A DNA stretch of 8,237 nucleotides from Methanobacteriota archaeon (GTDB taxonomy: Archaea > Thermoplasmatota > Poseidoniia > Poseidoniales > Poseidoniaceae): the NCBI GenBank assembly GCA_011525095.1, contig WTIV01000026.1, positions 1-8,237 of the forward strand. Reading direction: 5' to 3'. Below the pieces are notes generated by a model that was given only the letters and a program-made list of their open reading frames with translations, did not search any database and was not told where the DNA came from. The position numbers and the translations under genes are program-made. Shown piece by piece: positions 7,579 through 8,237 of the stretch (its first letter is position 1; each line of letters starts with the position of its first letter).

Positions 7579-7584
7579 GGTGAT
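7579..7584 (+). promoter_or_regulatory. Ribosome-binding site deciding the purM start
   Basis: GGTGAT matches the sequence complementary to the 3' end of archaeal 16S rRNA (AGGAGGTGATC) and lies 3 nt before ATG 7588, or 5 nt counting from GGTG. No comparable motif precedes ATG 7558, so this site favours the downstream start. Confidence 0.5.
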
Positions 7585-7587
7585 GTC

Positions 7588-8237
7588 ATGGCAGAAGAGT
7601 TGAACTATGCTGGAAGTGGCGTAGATATCGACCTAGAAGGAAATGCTGTAGGTGCTTTAGTCGGTGCATTATCCCGTTCTGTTCGAAAGTCAGGAACTCC
7701 AGGCGCACCTGTGGATTTACCCGGCGGTTTTGGAGGACTAGTCGAGTTCGGTGACAATTACCTTGCATTAGCAACTGATGGAGTGGGCTCCAAATTATCC
7801 ATCGCTACAAAGTTAGGACAGTGGGCAGGAGTAGGAATTGACTGTATGGCAATGAACGTCAACGACTTACTCTGTGTTGGCGCAGAACCTATTGCGTTTG
7901 TGGATTACATTGCAGTACCAAAGCCGGACCCTGAAATTCATGCAGCCCTTGGTGCAAGCCTAGCAGAGGCATGTAGAAGGGCTAGAGTTACACTAGCTGG
8001 CGGAGAAACTGCAAGCCTACCTGGAATTGTGACAGAATTGGATTTGTCCGGAACCGCTCTTGGTTGGCTACCAAAGGGTGCAGAAATCACCGGTGCAAAT
8101 CTCAAAGAAGGAGACGTATTGATTGGAATGCCCTCGTCTGGAGTTCACTCAAATGGATATTCATTGGTCAGAAATGTGATTTCTCACTGTGGGGCAAATT
8201 GGGAAGACGCTGCTCCATTCGCAGTTGATGAGAGTAG
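7588..8237 (+). CDS. purM: Phosphoribosylformylglycinamidine cyclo-ligase (AIR synthetase), C-terminus cut by window edge
   Basis: 216 codons are visible and the frame is open at the right edge. PurM uses ATP to close the imidazole ring of formylglycinamidine ribonucleotide, giving aminoimidazole ribonucleotide in purine synthesis. Signature segments are LNYAGSGVDID (5-15), ATDGVGSKLSIA (62-73), NVNDLLCVGAEP (90-101), AGGETASLPGI (137-147), SGTALG (154-159) and GVHSNGYSLVR (185-195). ATG 7588 is chosen because GGTGAT (7579-7584) sits just before it and the product then begins with the short leader usual for the family. The alternative ATG 7558 adds ten residues and overlaps the hydrolase stop as ATGA. 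Either way the two genes are adjacent and same-strand, so they are probably one transcript. About the last third of the enzyme lies outside the window. Confidence 0.95.
   Translation, partial: MAEELNYAGSGVDIDLEGNAVGALVGALSRSVRKSGTPGAPVDLPGGFGGLVEFGDNYLALATDGVGSKLSIATKLGQWAGVGIDCMAMNVNDLLCVGAEPIAFVDYIAVPKPDPEIHAALGASLAEACRRARVTLAGGETASLPGIVTELDLSGTALGWLPKGAEITGANLKEGDVLIGMPSSGVHSNGYSLVRNVISHCGANWEDAAPFAVDES

Noticed and set aside
7203..7774. Minus-strand open frames opposite the hydrolase and purM (7203-7589 and 7586-7774)
   Set aside because: They are shadows of strongly supported plus-strand genes.

Overview
The window reads as archaeal, most likely from a marine, uncultivated euryarchaeon. 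It encodes a full archaeal-type MCM helicase and GatE, the archaea-specific subunit of the GatDE tRNA amidotransferase. Base composition is moderate, intergenic gaps are very short, promoters look TATA-type, and gene junctions overlap. Marine Group II (Poseidoniia) would fit this gene content and style, but that placement is inference; no rRNA or other strong phylogenetic marker is present.

Layout. Five genes and one gene-free stretch cover nearly every base. Four genes run leftwards from a divergent promoter near 6475: mcm, then gatE (39 nt gap), then a secreted beta-propeller protein with a C-terminal transcobalamin-like (DUF4430-type) domain (1-nt stop/start overlap), then a membrane protein resembling an ECF-transporter substrate-binding (S) component (32 nt gap), which runs off the left edge. 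Rightwards from the same intergenic region run an esterase-D-like alpha/beta hydrolase and purM, which runs off the right edge. The only gene-free stretch is the roughly 125-170 nt between mcm and the hydrolase, which holds the divergent promoter signals.

How the genes fit together. mcm (replicative helicase), gatE (Gln-tRNA synthesis) and purM (purine synthesis) are core housekeeping genes. The unusual part is at the distal end of the mcm-gatE unit. A signal peptide leads into an extracytoplasmic PQQ-like propeller, a two-helix membrane hairpin, and a second extracytoplasmic domain of the kind found at the C-terminus of intrinsic factor and transcobalamin. It is followed directly by a membrane protein with the hallmark core of cobalamin-type ECF S components. 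The two may form a vitamin-capture and uptake module, with B12 or a corrinoid the leading guess. The substrate is inferred, and the ECF energising subunits (EcfA, EcfT) are not in the window. No mobile elements, CRISPR arrays, tRNA/rRNA genes or convincing terminators were seen.
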